DNA of 61,158 nucleotides from Actinomycetota bacterium (GCA_020438795.1 JAGQTY010000009.1:43368-104525), one strand, 5' to 3'. Positions 25,701-35,459 are shown, counted from the stretch's first letter. Numbers and translations are program-made. Notes: generated from the sequence alone by a model not told the origin.

Positions 25701-28370
25701 ATGGAATCAGCGGAGATCAGGCGCCGCTTCCTGCAGTTCTTCGAGGACAAGGGCCATGTGGTCGTGCCGTCCGCCTCATTGATCCTGGACGACCCGACGT
25801 TGCTCTTCGTGAACGCAGGTATGGTGCCGTTCAAGCCGTACTTCCTCGGCGAGGCTCCGGCGCCCTATCCGACGGCGACCTCAGTCCAGAAGTGTGTCCG
25901 GACGCTGGACATCGACGAGGTCGGCGTGACGACCCGGCACGGGTCCTTCTTCCAGATGGCCGGGAACTTCTCCTTCGGGGACTACTTCAAGGCCAAAGCC
26001 ATCCCGTATGCCTGGGAACTGCTCACCGCCAGCACGTCGGACGGCGGCTACGGCTTCGATCCGGACCGGCTCTGGGCCACCGTCTACACCGACGACGACG
26101 AGGCGGTCGATATCTGGGAGAACCAGGTGGGCCTGCCCGCCTCACGGATTCAGCGCCGCGGCATGGCGGACAACTTCTGGTCCATGGGAGTGCCGGGTCC
26201 CTGCGGACCCTGTTCGGAGATCTACTACGACCGGGGACCGGACCATGGACTCGAGGGCGGCCCGGTCGTCGACGAGGACCGCTATCTCGAGGTCTGGAAT
26301 CTCGTGTTCATGCAGAACACCCGAGGTGCGGGACCCGCGAAGGACGGCTACCCGATCACCGGCGAGCTCCCGGCCAAGAACATCGACACGGGCATGGGGC
26401 TCGAGCGCATGGCAGCGCTGCTGCAGGGCGTGGACAACATCTACGAGATCGACACCAGTCGTGCTGTCCTGGACCGAGCAGTGGACCTCACCGGGCGCGC
26501 CTATGGTGCGGATCGCAAGTCCGACATCTACCTGCGCGTGGTCACCGACCACACCCGCACCTGTACGTTCCTGATCGCAGATGGTGTCGTTCCGGGCAAC
26601 GAGGGCCGCGGCTACGTGCTGCGCAGGCTCATGCGCCGGGTGATCCGCAACATGCGTCTGCTCGGCTCCGGCGATCCCGTCATGGCTGAGCTCGTCGCCG
26701 CGACCGTGGCCACCATGGCACCGCAGTATCCCGAACTCGATCGTGAACTCGCCCGGATCCAGTCGGTCTCGACGGCGGAGGAGGAGAGCTTCCTGCGCAC
26801 CCTGAAGACAGGGACCGCCATCTTCGACCTCGCGACCAAGGAGGCGGTCAGCAACGGCAGGGGAGTGCTCGGCGGCGAACAGGCGTTCGTCCTGCACGAC
26901 ACGCACGGCTTTCCGATCGAACTGACCCTGGAGATGGCGACCGAACAGGGCCTGTCGGTCGACGAGGAGGGCTTCCGTCGGCTGATGGCCGAACAGCGCG
27001 ACCGGGCCCGGGCCGATGCCAAGGCCCGTAAGGCCGGCCTGACCTCGGAGACAGCCTACAAAGCGATCCTTGAGCGCTCAGGGGTCAGCGAGTTCACCGG
27101 ATACGACCATGTGACCACGGAGGGGACTCTCGTCGGCATGTTGTCAGAGGGCGCCGAGGTCCAGGCCGGAGCGCCGGGGGACAGCGTCGAGCTCATCATG
27201 GATCGGACCCCCTTCTACGCCGAGGCCGGCGGTCAGCTCGGCGACCACGGTCGCATCGTGACCGAGTCCGGATCGGTGTTCGAGGTTGACGACGTGCAGA
27301 CTCCCGTCCCTGGCCTCTACGTGCACCGGGGCCGAGTGGTCTCCGGAGAGTTCGTGGCGGGTGAGGCCGTGCAGGGCGAGGTGGACACCGAGCGACGACG
27401 CGCGATCAGCCGGGCCCATACCGCCACACACATGATCCACCGCGCCTTCCGGGAACTCCTGGGTGACACTGCGACGCAGATGGGATCGGAGAACGCCCCG
27501 GGCCGGTTGCGCTTCGACTTCCCGAGCCCGCAGGCGGTACCGGACTCGGTGCTCGCAGATGCGGAATCACTGGTGAACGAACGGCTGCAGGACGATCTCG
27601 TGGTGCGGGCCGACCTGATGTCACAGCAGGAGGCGATCGCCACAGGTGCCATGGCACTGTTCGGCGAGAAGTACGGCGACGTGGTCCGGGTGGTGAGCGT
27701 CGGCGACTGGGCTCGCGAACTGTGCGGCGGCACCCACGCCCGTCGCAGCGGACAGCTGGGTGTCGTGAAATTCCTGTCCGAGTCCTCCATCGGGGCCGGG
27801 GTCCGGCGTGTGGAGGCGCTCGTCGGCTCGGACGCCTACCAGTTCCTGGCCCGAGAGCATGCGCTGGTCAACCAGCTCAGCCAGCTGGTCAAGGTCCGCC
27901 CCGAGGAGCTGCCTGAACGGGTGGATCTCATGCTCAGCCGTCTCAAGGACGCGGAGAAGGAGATCGACCGCCTGCGCAACGAGCAGCTGCTGGCCAACAT
28001 CGGCGAGCTGCTCGGGGAGCCGCAGCAGGTGGGCCGGTTCGACCTCTACACCCTGAGCGCTCCTGCTGGCGTCTCGAGCGCTGACCTGCGCTCCCTGGTG
28101 AACAGGACGAAGGGCTCGATCGCTGCGGACCGCCCAGCCGTCCTGGTGGCGACCGCGGTGAATGACGGGAAGGTCGCACTCGTTGTCACGGCCAATGACG
28201 CCGCAGTCGCGCAGGGCGCCAGCGCCAACGAGGTGCTGGGAGTCCTGGCTCCGGCCGTGGGAGGGCGCGGGGGCGGCAAGCCGACCATGGCGCAGGGCGG
28301 TGGCACGCAGCCGGAGGGGCTCAAGGCCGGCCAGGAGGCCGTCGTGGCCCATCTCGCGGGAGTCGCGTGA
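25701..28370 (+). CDS. alaS: Alanine--tRNA ligase
   Basis: An 889-residue class II synthetase. Motif 1/2 regions (FVNAGMVPFKPYFLG; RHGSFFQMAGNFSFGDYFK) and GTGMGLERMA-type motif 3 (DTGMGLERMA) are clear; the editing domain has the HxxxH zinc site in AHTATHMIHRAF and the CGGTHA motif; the C-Ala domain ends with GGRGGGKPTMAQGGG. Full length for the family. ATG 25701 is used. The next gene, ruvX, overlaps its stop by 4 bp, as in the conserved alaS-ruvX-mltG-aroE actinobacterial order. Confidence 0.98.
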   Translation: MESAEIRRRFLQFFEDKGHVVVPSASLILDDPTLLFVNAGMVPFKPYFLGEAPAPYPTATSVQKCVRTLDIDEVGVTTRHGSFFQMAGNFSFGDYFKAKAIPYAWELLTASTSDGGYGFDPDRLWATVYTDDDEAVDIWENQVGLPASRIQRRGMADNFWSMGVPGPCGPCSEIYYDRGPDHGLEGGPVVDEDRYLEVWNLVFMQNTRGAGPAKDGYPITGELPAKNIDTGMGLERMAALLQGVDNIYEIDTSRAVLDRAVDLTGRAYGADRKSDIYLRVVTDHTRTCTFLIADGVVPGNEGRGYVLRRLMRRVIRNMRLLGSGDPVMAELVAATVATMAPQYPELDRELARIQSVSTAEEESFLRTLKTGTAIFDLATKEAVSNGRGVLGGEQAFVLHDTHGFPIELTLEMATEQGLSVDEEGFRRLMAEQRDRARADAKARKAGLTSETAYKAILERSGVSEFTGYDHVTTEGTLVGMLSEGAEVQAGAPGDSVELIMDRTPFYAEAGGQLGDHGRIVTESGSVFEVDDVQTPVPGLYVHRGRVVSGEFVAGEAVQGEVDTERRRAISRAHTATHMIHRAFRELLGDTATQMGSENAPGRLRFDFPSPQAVPDSVLADAESLVNERLQDDLVVRADLMSQQEAIATGAMALFGEKYGDVVRVVSVGDWARELCGGTHARRSGQLGVVKFLSESSIGAGVRRVEALVGSDAYQFLAREHALVNQLSQLVKVRPEELPERVDLMLSRLKDAEKEIDRLRNEQLLANIGELLGEPQQVGRFDLYTLSAPAGVSSADLRSLVNRTKGSIAADRPAVLVATAVNDGKVALVVTANDAAVAQGASANEVLGVLAPAVGGRGGGKPTMAQGGGTQPEGLKAGQEAVVAHLAGVA

Positions 28371-28876
28371 GGCCGGGCGTCCGACTGGGAATCGACTTCG
28401 GTTCGGTGCGCGTCGGGGTGGCCAGGAGTGATCCCCATGCGATCCTGGCCACGCCTCTGGCAACCGTGCCCGGTGATTCCGACGTGGTCGCCGCGGTTGT
28501 CGCACTCATCGAGGAGGAAGCTGCATTCGAGGTGATCGTGGGTGATCCCGTGAGCCTGTCCGGGACGCCGAGGGCTGCCGCAGCGGCAGCTCGAGAGTTC
28601 GCAGCGGCCTTGCAGCAGGCGTGGCCACAGGGGCAGGTGCGCCTGGTCGATGAGCGATTGACGACAGTCACGTCGTCGGCCCAGCTGCGAGAGGCCGGTC
28701 GCAACACGCGCAAGTCACGAAACGTGATTGATCAGGCCTCGGCCGTTACGATCTTGCAGAATGCCTTAGATACCGAAAAACGGACTGGGAGACCGCCGGG
28801 AACGCCTGTGACCAGGATCGAGAGACCTCAAGAGGCTCGCATGAGCGATGCGGGCGACATCAGGAGAGATCAATGA
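28367..28876 (+). CDS. ruvX: RuvX/YqgF pre-16S rRNA nuclease or resolvase-like protein
   Basis: A 169-residue RNase H-fold protein: GIDFGSVRVGVARSD carries the first catalytic Asp, VGDPVSLSGTP and VDERLTTV the other conserved positions, and DQASAVTILQ the last Asp. Homologues mature the 5' end of 16S rRNA in E. coli; a Holliday-junction activity has also been proposed. It starts at GTG 28367 inside the alaS stop and ends in a 4-bp overlap with mltG. The C-terminal ~25 residues beyond the core are variable. Confidence 0.93.
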   Translation: MRPGVRLGIDFGSVRVGVARSDPHAILATPLATVPGDSDVVAAVVALIEEEAAFEVIVGDPVSLSGTPRAAAAAAREFAAALQQAWPQGQVRLVDERLTTVTSSAQLREAGRNTRKSRNVIDQASAVTILQNALDTEKRTGRPPGTPVTRIERPQEARMSDAGDIRRDQ

Positions 28877-30021
28877 GCAACGTCGGTTTGTCGATGCAGT
28901 CCTCCGGGGGCGGCGACGGGACGAGTGGCCGCAAGCCCAAGCCCCCGAACAACAGGAAGCGCTCCGGCGGCGCCCTGACGATCGCTGTCCTGGTGATCCT
29001 TGGCCTGGTGGCGGTGGTCGGCTACGCCGGCTACTACGTCTACAACGAGGTGCTGAAGAGCGAGACCATCGACTACCCGGGGCCCGGGGGCGATGAGGTC
29101 CTCATCACGGTCAACGAGGGCGAGAACCTCAGCCAGATCGGCCAGACGCTCCAGGGCGCCGACGTGGTGGCGACCACTGAGGCGTTCAATCTCGCCGTCA
29201 ACGACAACGACGCCGCGCTGTCCATCGCGCCCGGTGAATACGTGATGCTCTCACAGATGAGCGCGGAAGGGGCTGTGGAGCGACTGCTCGACCCTGCCTC
29301 GCGTAACGACAACAACATCGTCATCCAGGAGGGCCTGCGCACCGACCAGATCGTCGCCAAGCTGTCCGAGGCAACGGGTATCAAGAAGTCCGAGTTCGAA
29401 GCGGTGATCAAGTCGCCCAGCCAGTTGCCGTTGCCCTCCTGGGGCAAGGGCAGCGGTGAGGCCAGAGCCGACGGCTTCCTGTTCCCTGCGACCTACAGTT
29501 TCAAGAAGAGCGACGATGCCAAGAGCATCCTCAACGAGATGGTCGCCACGTTCGAGGCTAAGGCCGAGGAACTCGACTTCGTCGCCCGCGCGAAGAAGAC
29601 CGGGTACAGCCCCTACGAAGTACTCACCATCGCATCGCTGGTCCAGGCGGAGTCCAATGGCAAGGATGCCGACATCATCGCGGCGGCGATCTACAACCGG
29701 CTCGACCCGGACACCTGGGGTGGCACCTATGGTCTTCTGCAGATCGATGCCACCGTCAACTACATCTTCCGCAAGTCGGAGCTGAACTTCACCGATGCGG
29801 AGAAGAACGACTCCTCGCCGTACAACACCTATGTCCACCCGGGACTGCCGCCGACGCCGATCAACAGCCCCGGTGAGGCGGCGATGGAGGCAGCCCTGGA
29901 ACCCGGCGAGTCCGATGTGCTGTACTGGCTGCACGGGCCGGACGGCAACACGTGCACGGCCAAGACCTACGACGAGCACATCAACAACGGCAATCCGGGC
30001 GGCAAGTGCCACTTCGAGTAG
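28873..30021 (+). CDS. mltG: Endolytic murein transglycosylase MltG
   Basis: A 382-residue membrane-anchored protein: cytoplasmic basic N-terminus, one helix (TIAVLVILGLVAVVGYAGYYV), LysM-like domain (EVLITVNEGENLSQIG), then the YceG catalytic domain. The catalytic glutamate is in LTIASLVQAESNG, and YGLLQIDATVNYIF and YNTYVHPGLPPTPINSPG are conserved. MltG cuts nascent glycan strands and sets their length. Part of the alaS-ruvX-mltG-aroE operon, overlapping ruvX by 4 bp. Confidence 0.95.
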   Translation: MSNVGLSMQSSGGGDGTSGRKPKPPNNRKRSGGALTIAVLVILGLVAVVGYAGYYVYNEVLKSETIDYPGPGGDEVLITVNEGENLSQIGQTLQGADVVATTEAFNLAVNDNDAALSIAPGEYVMLSQMSAEGAVERLLDPASRNDNNIVIQEGLRTDQIVAKLSEATGIKKSEFEAVIKSPSQLPLPSWGKGSGEARADGFLFPATYSFKKSDDAKSILNEMVATFEAKAEELDFVARAKKTGYSPYEVLTIASLVQAESNGKDADIIAAAIYNRLDPDTWGGTYGLLQIDATVNYIFRKSELNFTDAEKNDSSPYNTYVHPGLPPTPINSPGEAAMEAALEPGESDVLYWLHGPDGNTCTAKTYDEHINNGNPGGKCHFE

Positions 30022-30031
30022 TCGGCCGGTC

Positions 30032-30847
30032 ATGAGCCCGCGCGCAGCGGTGCTCGGGCACCCGATCGAGCACAGTCTCTCGCCGGTCATGCACCGCGCG
30101 GCCTACGCGGCGCTCGCTCTCGACTGGCGCTACGATGCCATCGATGTCACGTCGGAGCAGCTCCCGGGGTTCATCGCGGCTCTGGACGACAGCTGGCGGG
30201 GCCTTTCGCTGACCATGCCTCTCAAGCAGGACATCCTGCCGCTGCTCGATGAGTCCGACGACTGGGTCGCCACCGTGTCCGCCGCGAATACCGTGGTGCT
30301 GCGCGGGGGACGGCTGCTCGGCCACAACACCGACGTCGAGGGGATCGTGCAGGCGGTCCGTGAGGTCGCGGCCGAGCCGCGATCAGCGGCCGTCATCGGG
30401 GGTGGGGCGACCGCAAGATCAACGGTCGCGGCATTGGCGGAACTGGGGGCGGTCAGTGTCACGCTGACCGCGCGTCGGGAGCAACCGGCTCGTGAGCTGC
30501 AGGATCTGGCGACGCGGCTCGGGCTCTGCGCACGGTGCGTCGCCTGGCAGGACCGGTACACGGTTCTCGACGCCGACCTGGTCGTGTGTACCCTGCCCGG
30601 CGATGCGGCCTCGGACTTCGCTCAGGCGGTCCCCGCAGACCCCGGTACGTTGCTCGACGTGACCTACGCTCCCTGGCCGACGACCCTGGCCGGACGCTGG
30701 CAGGAGCGCGGTGGTGCGGTGGTACCCGGGTACCGGATGCTGCTGTGGCAGGCCGTTGCCCAGGTGGCACTCATGACAGGGCTCGAGCCTCCGGTGGCCG
30801 CGATGGCGACGGCGCTGGAGACTGCCCTGGCCGCTCGGAGCATCTGA
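30032..30847 (+). CDS. aroE: Shikimate dehydrogenase
   Basis: A 271-residue NADP-dependent enzyme that reduces 3-dehydroshikimate in aromatic amino acid synthesis. Substrate loop GHPIEHSLSPVMH, catalytic Lys in LTMPLKQD, Asp in HNTDVEG, and the Rossmann glycine motif GGGATARST are present; RMLLWQAVAQ near the end is typical. ATG 30032 is the start; it is ten bases after the mltG stop. Some residues of the usual NADP loop (NRT) are replaced by TARRE, so cofactor preference may be relaxed. Confidence 0.94.
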   Translation: MSPRAAVLGHPIEHSLSPVMHRAAYAALALDWRYDAIDVTSEQLPGFIAALDDSWRGLSLTMPLKQDILPLLDESDDWVATVSAANTVVLRGGRLLGHNTDVEGIVQAVREVAAEPRSAAVIGGGATARSTVAALAELGAVSVTLTARREQPARELQDLATRLGLCARCVAWQDRYTVLDADLVVCTLPGDAASDFAQAVPADPGTLLDVTYAPWPTTLAGRWQERGGAVVPGYRMLLWQAVAQVALMTGLEPPVAAMATALETALAARSI

Positions 30848-30978
30848 ACATTCGCGACGGAATGGGCCGCACAGGTAGGACTGTTCATGCCTGGGCGCGA
30901 CGGCTCCGATGAATGGATTGACTCCCCGCGCATCCGACCGCCCGTGCGGGAATACTGGTCTTCGGAGCGGAGCGGGAA

Positions 30979-32643
30979 ATGGCGCAGCTGGGTGAGATCC
31001 TCCTGACGGAGGGACTGATCACTCCCGAGCAATTCTCACAGGCCATGGACGAGCAGCGCCGTACGGGCAAGATGCTGGGCGCGATTCTGGTGTCGCAGGG
31101 TTCCATCACTGAGGGCGACCTCGTGAAGGCACTGGCCTCGCAGATCGGTCTCCGGTTCGTGGATCTGTCCGACACGGCCGTGGACGGCCACGTTATCGCG
31201 CTCGTGCCGGGGGCCCTGTGCCGCAGACACGTGGTCATCCCCATCGCGGTTGAGGGGAACTCGCTGGTGCTGGCGATGGCGGATCCGGCCAACGTGGTAG
31301 CACGCGACGACGTCGCTTCGATCACGCGTAAGAACGTCACCGTGGTGGTCGCCACCCGGCAGGACGTGCTGGCTGCCATCGACCGGCTCTATCGCGCCGA
31401 CTCCGATCTCGACACGATCACCAACGAACTGGAGGAGGAGCCCGAGGAGGACCTGAGCTCCCTGAAGGAGGTCGTGGAGGACGCGCCGATCGTCAAGTTC
31501 GTGAACCTCCTGATCACCCAGGGCGTGCAGGACGGCGCCAGTGACATCCACCTCGAACCAACTGAGAAGGAACTCCTGGTCCGGTTCCGGATCGACGGTG
31601 TTCTGCACGAGATGATGCACTCACCCAAGTCGATCCAGAACGGCGTCGTGAGCCGGCTCAAGATCATGGCGGACATGAACATCGCCGAACGGCGCGTACC
31701 CCAGGACGGTCGCATCAGCGTGACCGTGCACGGCTCCAAGATCGACCTGCGCGTGGCGACATTGCCCACGGTTTGGGGCGAGAAGGTCGTCATGAGAATC
31801 CTGGACAACTCGACGGCAAGGCTGAACTTGTCCGATCTCGGCTTCTCCAAGCACAACTACGACATCTTCGCCGAGTCCTTCGGTAAGCCCTACGGCATGC
31901 TGCTGGTCACCGGACCGACGGGCTCGGGAAAGTCCACAACGCTGTATGCCACGCTCAATATCCTCAACCGGCCCGAGGTCAACATCATCACCGTCGAGGA
32001 TCCGGTCGAGTACCGGCTGTCCGGGATCAACCAGATCCAGACCAATGTCGCCGCTGGGCTCACGTTCGCCTCAGCACTGCGTTCCATCCTGCGAGCCGAC
32101 CCCGACATCGTGCTGATCGGTGAGATCCGGGATCAGGAGACCGCTCAGATCGCCATCGAATCCGCGCTCACCGGCCACCTGGTGCTCAGCACGCTGCACA
32201 CCAACGACGCGCCCAGCTCGGTCAACCGGCTCATCGAGATGGGGATTGAGCCGTTCCTCGTCGGTTCCGCGCTCGACTGCGTCCTGGCCCAGCGGTTGGC
32301 CCGTCGGCTGTGCACCTCCTGTGCCGAGGACTACCAGCCGACGCGTGAGGCCCTCAAACACGCCAATTTCCCGTTCCTGTCCGATGACGAGGATGTTCCC
32401 GTCCTGAAGCGACCGGTGGGTTGCTCGAAGTGCGCGAAGACCGGCTACCGCGGCCGGATCGCTCTGCACGAGGTGATGCCAGTCTCGGACACCCTCGAAC
32501 GCATGGCGGTCGAGCGTGAGACCACCGGCACCATCACGAAGCAGGCGCTGAAGGAGGGGATGCAGTCACTTCGTGATGACGGTATGAAGAAGGTGCTCGA
32601 CGGGGTCATCTCGTTGGACGAAGTGCTCCGCGTGGTGATCTGA
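30979..32643 (+). CDS. pilB: Type IV pilus extension ATPase PilB (GspE family)
   Basis: A 554-residue secretion ATPase. The N-terminal MshEN domain (GEILLTEGLITPEQFSQAM) is followed by the N2 and catalytic domains: Walker A GPTGSGKST, Asp box, Walker B-type DPDIVLIGEIRD and the His box (TGHLVLSTLHTND). A tetracysteine zinc site, C-x2-C ... C-x2-C (CTSCAE and CSKCAK), is intact. PilB drives pilin polymerisation. Its role with PilT and PilC in the next two genes is clear. The ATG at 30979 is preceded by a GGAGCGGG ribosome-like sequence. Confidence 0.95.
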   Translation: MAQLGEILLTEGLITPEQFSQAMDEQRRTGKMLGAILVSQGSITEGDLVKALASQIGLRFVDLSDTAVDGHVIALVPGALCRRHVVIPIAVEGNSLVLAMADPANVVARDDVASITRKNVTVVVATRQDVLAAIDRLYRADSDLDTITNELEEEPEEDLSSLKEVVEDAPIVKFVNLLITQGVQDGASDIHLEPTEKELLVRFRIDGVLHEMMHSPKSIQNGVVSRLKIMADMNIAERRVPQDGRISVTVHGSKIDLRVATLPTVWGEKVVMRILDNSTARLNLSDLGFSKHNYDIFAESFGKPYGMLLVTGPTGSGKSTTLYATLNILNRPEVNIITVEDPVEYRLSGINQIQTNVAAGLTFASALRSILRADPDIVLIGEIRDQETAQIAIESALTGHLVLSTLHTNDAPSSVNRLIEMGIEPFLVGSALDCVLAQRLARRLCTSCAEDYQPTREALKHANFPFLSDDEDVPVLKRPVGCSKCAKTGYRGRIALHEVMPVSDTLERMAVERETTGTITKQALKEGMQSLRDDGMKKVLDGVISLDEVLRVVI

Positions 32644-32811
32644 GCTTCACCCGAACGGGCCAATCGCAGCGGTACCGAATCCGATCGAGTGCCTGACCGA
32701 GACACCCGCACCCGCAAGGTCAAGAGTGGGAGCGTGATGGTCTTGTCGTCGTCGTGACAGTCAAGTCCCTACGCCGGTTGACCGATGCAGCGCTCAAGGA
32801 CAGGAGTTCAG

Positions 32812-34152
32812 GTGGCGGAGTACGTTCCCGGTAGAGGTCTGGTGACAGACCGTGAGGATGCGCCGTCCTCAGGTGAGAACGGCGCCGGCGTGAGGACTCA
32901 GCCGCCACAGCATCGCCCGCCTGCCCCGCGCCCCGGTACGGCTGAGCGGGAGTCGCAGTCACCGATGGGACTCGGGCGGACCATGCCGCAGACCGCTCCC
33001 CAGGAGCGGGTGTCCCTGTCGGAGGAATCCGTCTCGGAGTCTGCCTACGAGCGTTCCTCCACCGAGGAGAAGTCGCAGGCTGAGGACATCTCCCTGCCCG
33101 ACGTCATCGACAGGATGCTGGAACTGAAGGCCTCTGACCTGCACTTCACAGCCGGGTCACCACCGGTGGTGCGCGTCAACGGATCGCTGCGGAGACTGGA
33201 CGAGTATCCGGTCATGGACAGTGGCATGATCCAGCGCATCATCTATGGCGCTATCAGCCAGTCACAGCGTGAACGTTTTGAGGAACAGCTCGAACTCGAC
33301 TTCTCCTACAGCCTGCCCGGCAAAGGGCGCTTCCGCGTCAATGTCTACAAGCAGCGCGATTCGCTCGGGGCGGCACTTCGCATGATCCCCTACGAGATCA
33401 AGACCCTGGATCAGCTCGGCATGCCCCCGGCGATGCACGAGTTCCCCAATCTGCCGCGTGGCTTCGTACTGGTCACCGGCCCGACCGGCTCCGGCAAGTC
33501 CACGACGCTGGCGGCCCTCGTGGATGAGGTGAACGAGACCCGGACCGATCACATCATGACCATCGAGGACCCGATCGAGTTCCTGCACAAGCACAAGAAG
33601 TGCATCGTGAACCAGCGCGAGGTCGGCTCGGACACCAAGTCGTTCGGGGAGGCGCTGCGCCGCGTGCTGCGACAGGACCCGGACATCATCCTGGTGGGTG
33701 AGCTGCGGGATCTGGAGACGATCCAGGTGGCGCTGTCCGCGGCCGAGACCGGGCATCTGGTGTTCGCCACGCTGCACACCCAGGACGCGGCCCAGACCGT
33801 CGACCGCATCATCGACGTGTTCCCCGCCCACCAGCAGGATCAGATCCGGCAGCAGCTGGCCGGTGCCCTGCAGGGCATCGTCTGTCAGACGCTCTGCAAG
33901 ACCAGCGACCGCAAGGGCCGGGTGGCCGCCACCGAACTGCTTGTCATGACCCCCGCCATCCGCAACCTCGTCCGGGAGGGCAAGACCCACCAGATCTACT
34001 CCGCACTCCAGGCGGGTGCCAAATTCGGCATGCACACCATGGATCAGAACTTGGCCGAACTGGTCCGCAACCACCGCATCACCTACGAGGTCGGGCTGGA
34101 CAAGGCACATCACATCGAGGACTACAACCGGCTCTGCGGCAGGGTGGGCTGA
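32812..34152 (+). CDS. pilT: Type IV pilus retraction ATPase PilT
   Basis: A 446-residue ATPase with an unusually long, disordered, Pro/Ser/Glu-rich N-terminus (about 90 residues) before the PilT core. The core has Walker A GPTGSGKST, DPDIILVGELRD, TGHLVFATLHTQD, and the PilT-specific AIRNLVREGK and QIYSALQAG motifs. I chose GTG 32812 because AGGAG is seven bases upstream; ATG 32785 is an in-frame alternative without a ribosome site. It ends three bases before pilC. Retraction of type IV pili, hence twitching or DNA uptake, is inferred. Confidence 0.94.
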   Translation: MAEYVPGRGLVTDREDAPSSGENGAGVRTQPPQHRPPAPRPGTAERESQSPMGLGRTMPQTAPQERVSLSEESVSESAYERSSTEEKSQAEDISLPDVIDRMLELKASDLHFTAGSPPVVRVNGSLRRLDEYPVMDSGMIQRIIYGAISQSQRERFEEQLELDFSYSLPGKGRFRVNVYKQRDSLGAALRMIPYEIKTLDQLGMPPAMHEFPNLPRGFVLVTGPTGSGKSTTLAALVDEVNETRTDHIMTIEDPIEFLHKHKKCIVNQREVGSDTKSFGEALRRVLRQDPDIILVGELRDLETIQVALSAAETGHLVFATLHTQDAAQTVDRIIDVFPAHQQDQIRQQLAGALQGIVCQTLCKTSDRKGRVAATELLVMTPAIRNLVREGKTHQIYSALQAGAKFGMHTMDQNLAELVRNHRITYEVGLDKAHHIEDYNRLCGRVG

Positions 34153-34155
34153 GCC

Positions 34156-35376
34156 ATGGCCAAGACTGAGACATTCGACTACCAGGTCCGCGACCGGAAG
34201 GGCCAGGTGATCAAGGGGACCCTTGACGCGGAGTCTCAGGCGATGGTCGCCAACAAGCTCAAGTCGATGGGGTATGCGCCCATCTCGATCAACAAGCACG
34301 GCGAGGGCCTCAAGAGGGACATCAAGATCCCGGGCTTCGGCCAGAAGATCAAGCTGTATGACATCGCGGTGATGTGCCGGCAGTTCGCCACGATGATCAA
34401 CTCGGGTCTCACCCTGCTTCGGGCACTGTCGATCCTGGAGCAGCAGACACAGAACAAAGCGCTGGCGCAGGTCCTCGGCGAGGTCCGCTCCAGAGTCGAG
34501 GGTGGCTCGGCACTGAGCGCGGCCCTCAGTGAGCACGAGGCATTCCCCCCGCTCATGGTGAACATGGTGAAAGCCGGCGAGGTCGGCGGCTTCCTGGACG
34601 AGGTGCTGCTGCAGGTCGCCTCGAACTTCGAGGCCGAGGTGCGGCTGCGTCAGAAGGTCAAGTCCGCCATGACCTATCCGACCGTGGTATTCATCATGGC
34701 CATCCTTGCGATGACGGGCATGCTGCTGTTCATCGTCCCGGTGTTCGAGGGGTTGTTCAGCTCACTGGGAGGGGAGCTGCCGCTGCCGACCAGGGTACTT
34801 GTGACCCTGTCCAGTCTGATGAAGCTGTTCGCACCCGTCCTGCTGGTCCTGCTCATCGTCGGGATGTTCCTGTGGCGCAAGTACCGAAGAACCGAGCGTG
34901 TCCGAAACGTGGTGGACCCCCTCAAGCTGCGGCTCCCGGTCTTCGGGAAACTCTTCCAGAAGATCGCGCTGAGCCGGTTCAGCCGTAACCTCGGCACGAT
35001 GATCAGTTCGGGTGTCCCGATCCTGCAGGCCCTGGATATCGTCGCCGGCACCTCGGGCAACATCGTGATAGAGCGCGCTGTGAAAGACGTGGAGGAATCC
35101 GTCCGGTCCGGTGAACCGCTGGCGCGGCCGCTGGAGAATCACGCGGTCTTCCCCCCCATGGTCGTGCAGATGATGGCCGTGGGTGAGGACACCGGCTCTC
35201 TGGATGCGATGCTGCACAAGATCTCGGAGTTCTACGATCAGGAGGTGGAAGCCACCACGGAGGCTCTCACCTCCCTCATCGAGCCCATCATGATCGCTGT
35301 GGTCGGCGGCATGATCGGGGCCATGCTGATCGCGCTCTACATGCCGATGTTCAAGATCTTCGAGCTAGTGAAATAA
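34156..35376 (+). CDS. pilC: Type IV pilus inner membrane platform protein PilC
   Basis: A 406-residue T2SSF-type protein with two repeated domains. Conserved blocks are FCRQ-like (MCRQFATMINSGLTLLRALSILE), EALLQVA-type helix, the membrane segments VFIMAILAMTGMLLFIVPVF and VLLVLLIVGMFLW, and the final IAVVGGMIGAMLIALYMP. The protein looks complete, including the usual C-terminus. Only six bases separate its stop from the Tn7-like terminus at 35383. In most pilus operons pilin, prepilin peptidase and PilMNO genes follow; none follow here in the window, so the operon may continue past the inserted element. Confidence 0.95.
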   Translation: MAKTETFDYQVRDRKGQVIKGTLDAESQAMVANKLKSMGYAPISINKHGEGLKRDIKIPGFGQKIKLYDIAVMCRQFATMINSGLTLLRALSILEQQTQNKALAQVLGEVRSRVEGGSALSAALSEHEAFPPLMVNMVKAGEVGGFLDEVLLQVASNFEAEVRLRQKVKSAMTYPTVVFIMAILAMTGMLLFIVPVFEGLFSSLGGELPLPTRVLVTLSSLMKLFAPVLLVLLIVGMFLWRKYRRTERVRNVVDPLKLRLPVFGKLFQKIALSRFSRNLGTMISSGVPILQALDIVAGTSGNIVIERAVKDVEESVRSGEPLARPLENHAVFPPMVVQMMAVGEDTGSLDAMLHKISEFYDQEVEATTEALTSLIEPIMIAVVGGMIGAMLIALYMPMFKIFELVK

Positions 35377-35377
35377 C

Positions 35378-35382
35378 CGAAA
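35378..35382 (+). other. Candidate left copy of the 5-bp target-site duplication (CGAAA)
   Basis: Tn7-type elements duplicate 5 bp at insertion, and these five bases lie directly outside the TGT terminus. If correct, the same five bases should follow the right end, beyond the window. Confidence 0.45.
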
Positions 35383-35459
35383 TGTCGGTTGACAGCAGAC
35401 ATTGCGTTTTGACAGATACCTTGCGTCAGTCTTGCGTCGTTTGACAGCTATCCTGCGTC
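35383..35459 (+). repeat. Transposon end with TnsB-like binding repeats
   Basis: The end starts TGTCGG and contains three direct repeats: 35389-35408 (TTGACAG, 6-base spacer, TTGCGTT), 35409-35427 (TTGACAG, 5-base spacer, TTGCGTC) and 35441-35459 (TTGACAG, 5-base spacer, CTGCGTC). A partial copy (CTTGCGTCG) lies at 35431-35439. Spaced ~20-bp repeats behind a TGT terminus are the hallmark of Tn7-family ends. A weaker TGACAG-containing copy occurs at 35593-35598. Confidence 0.78.
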
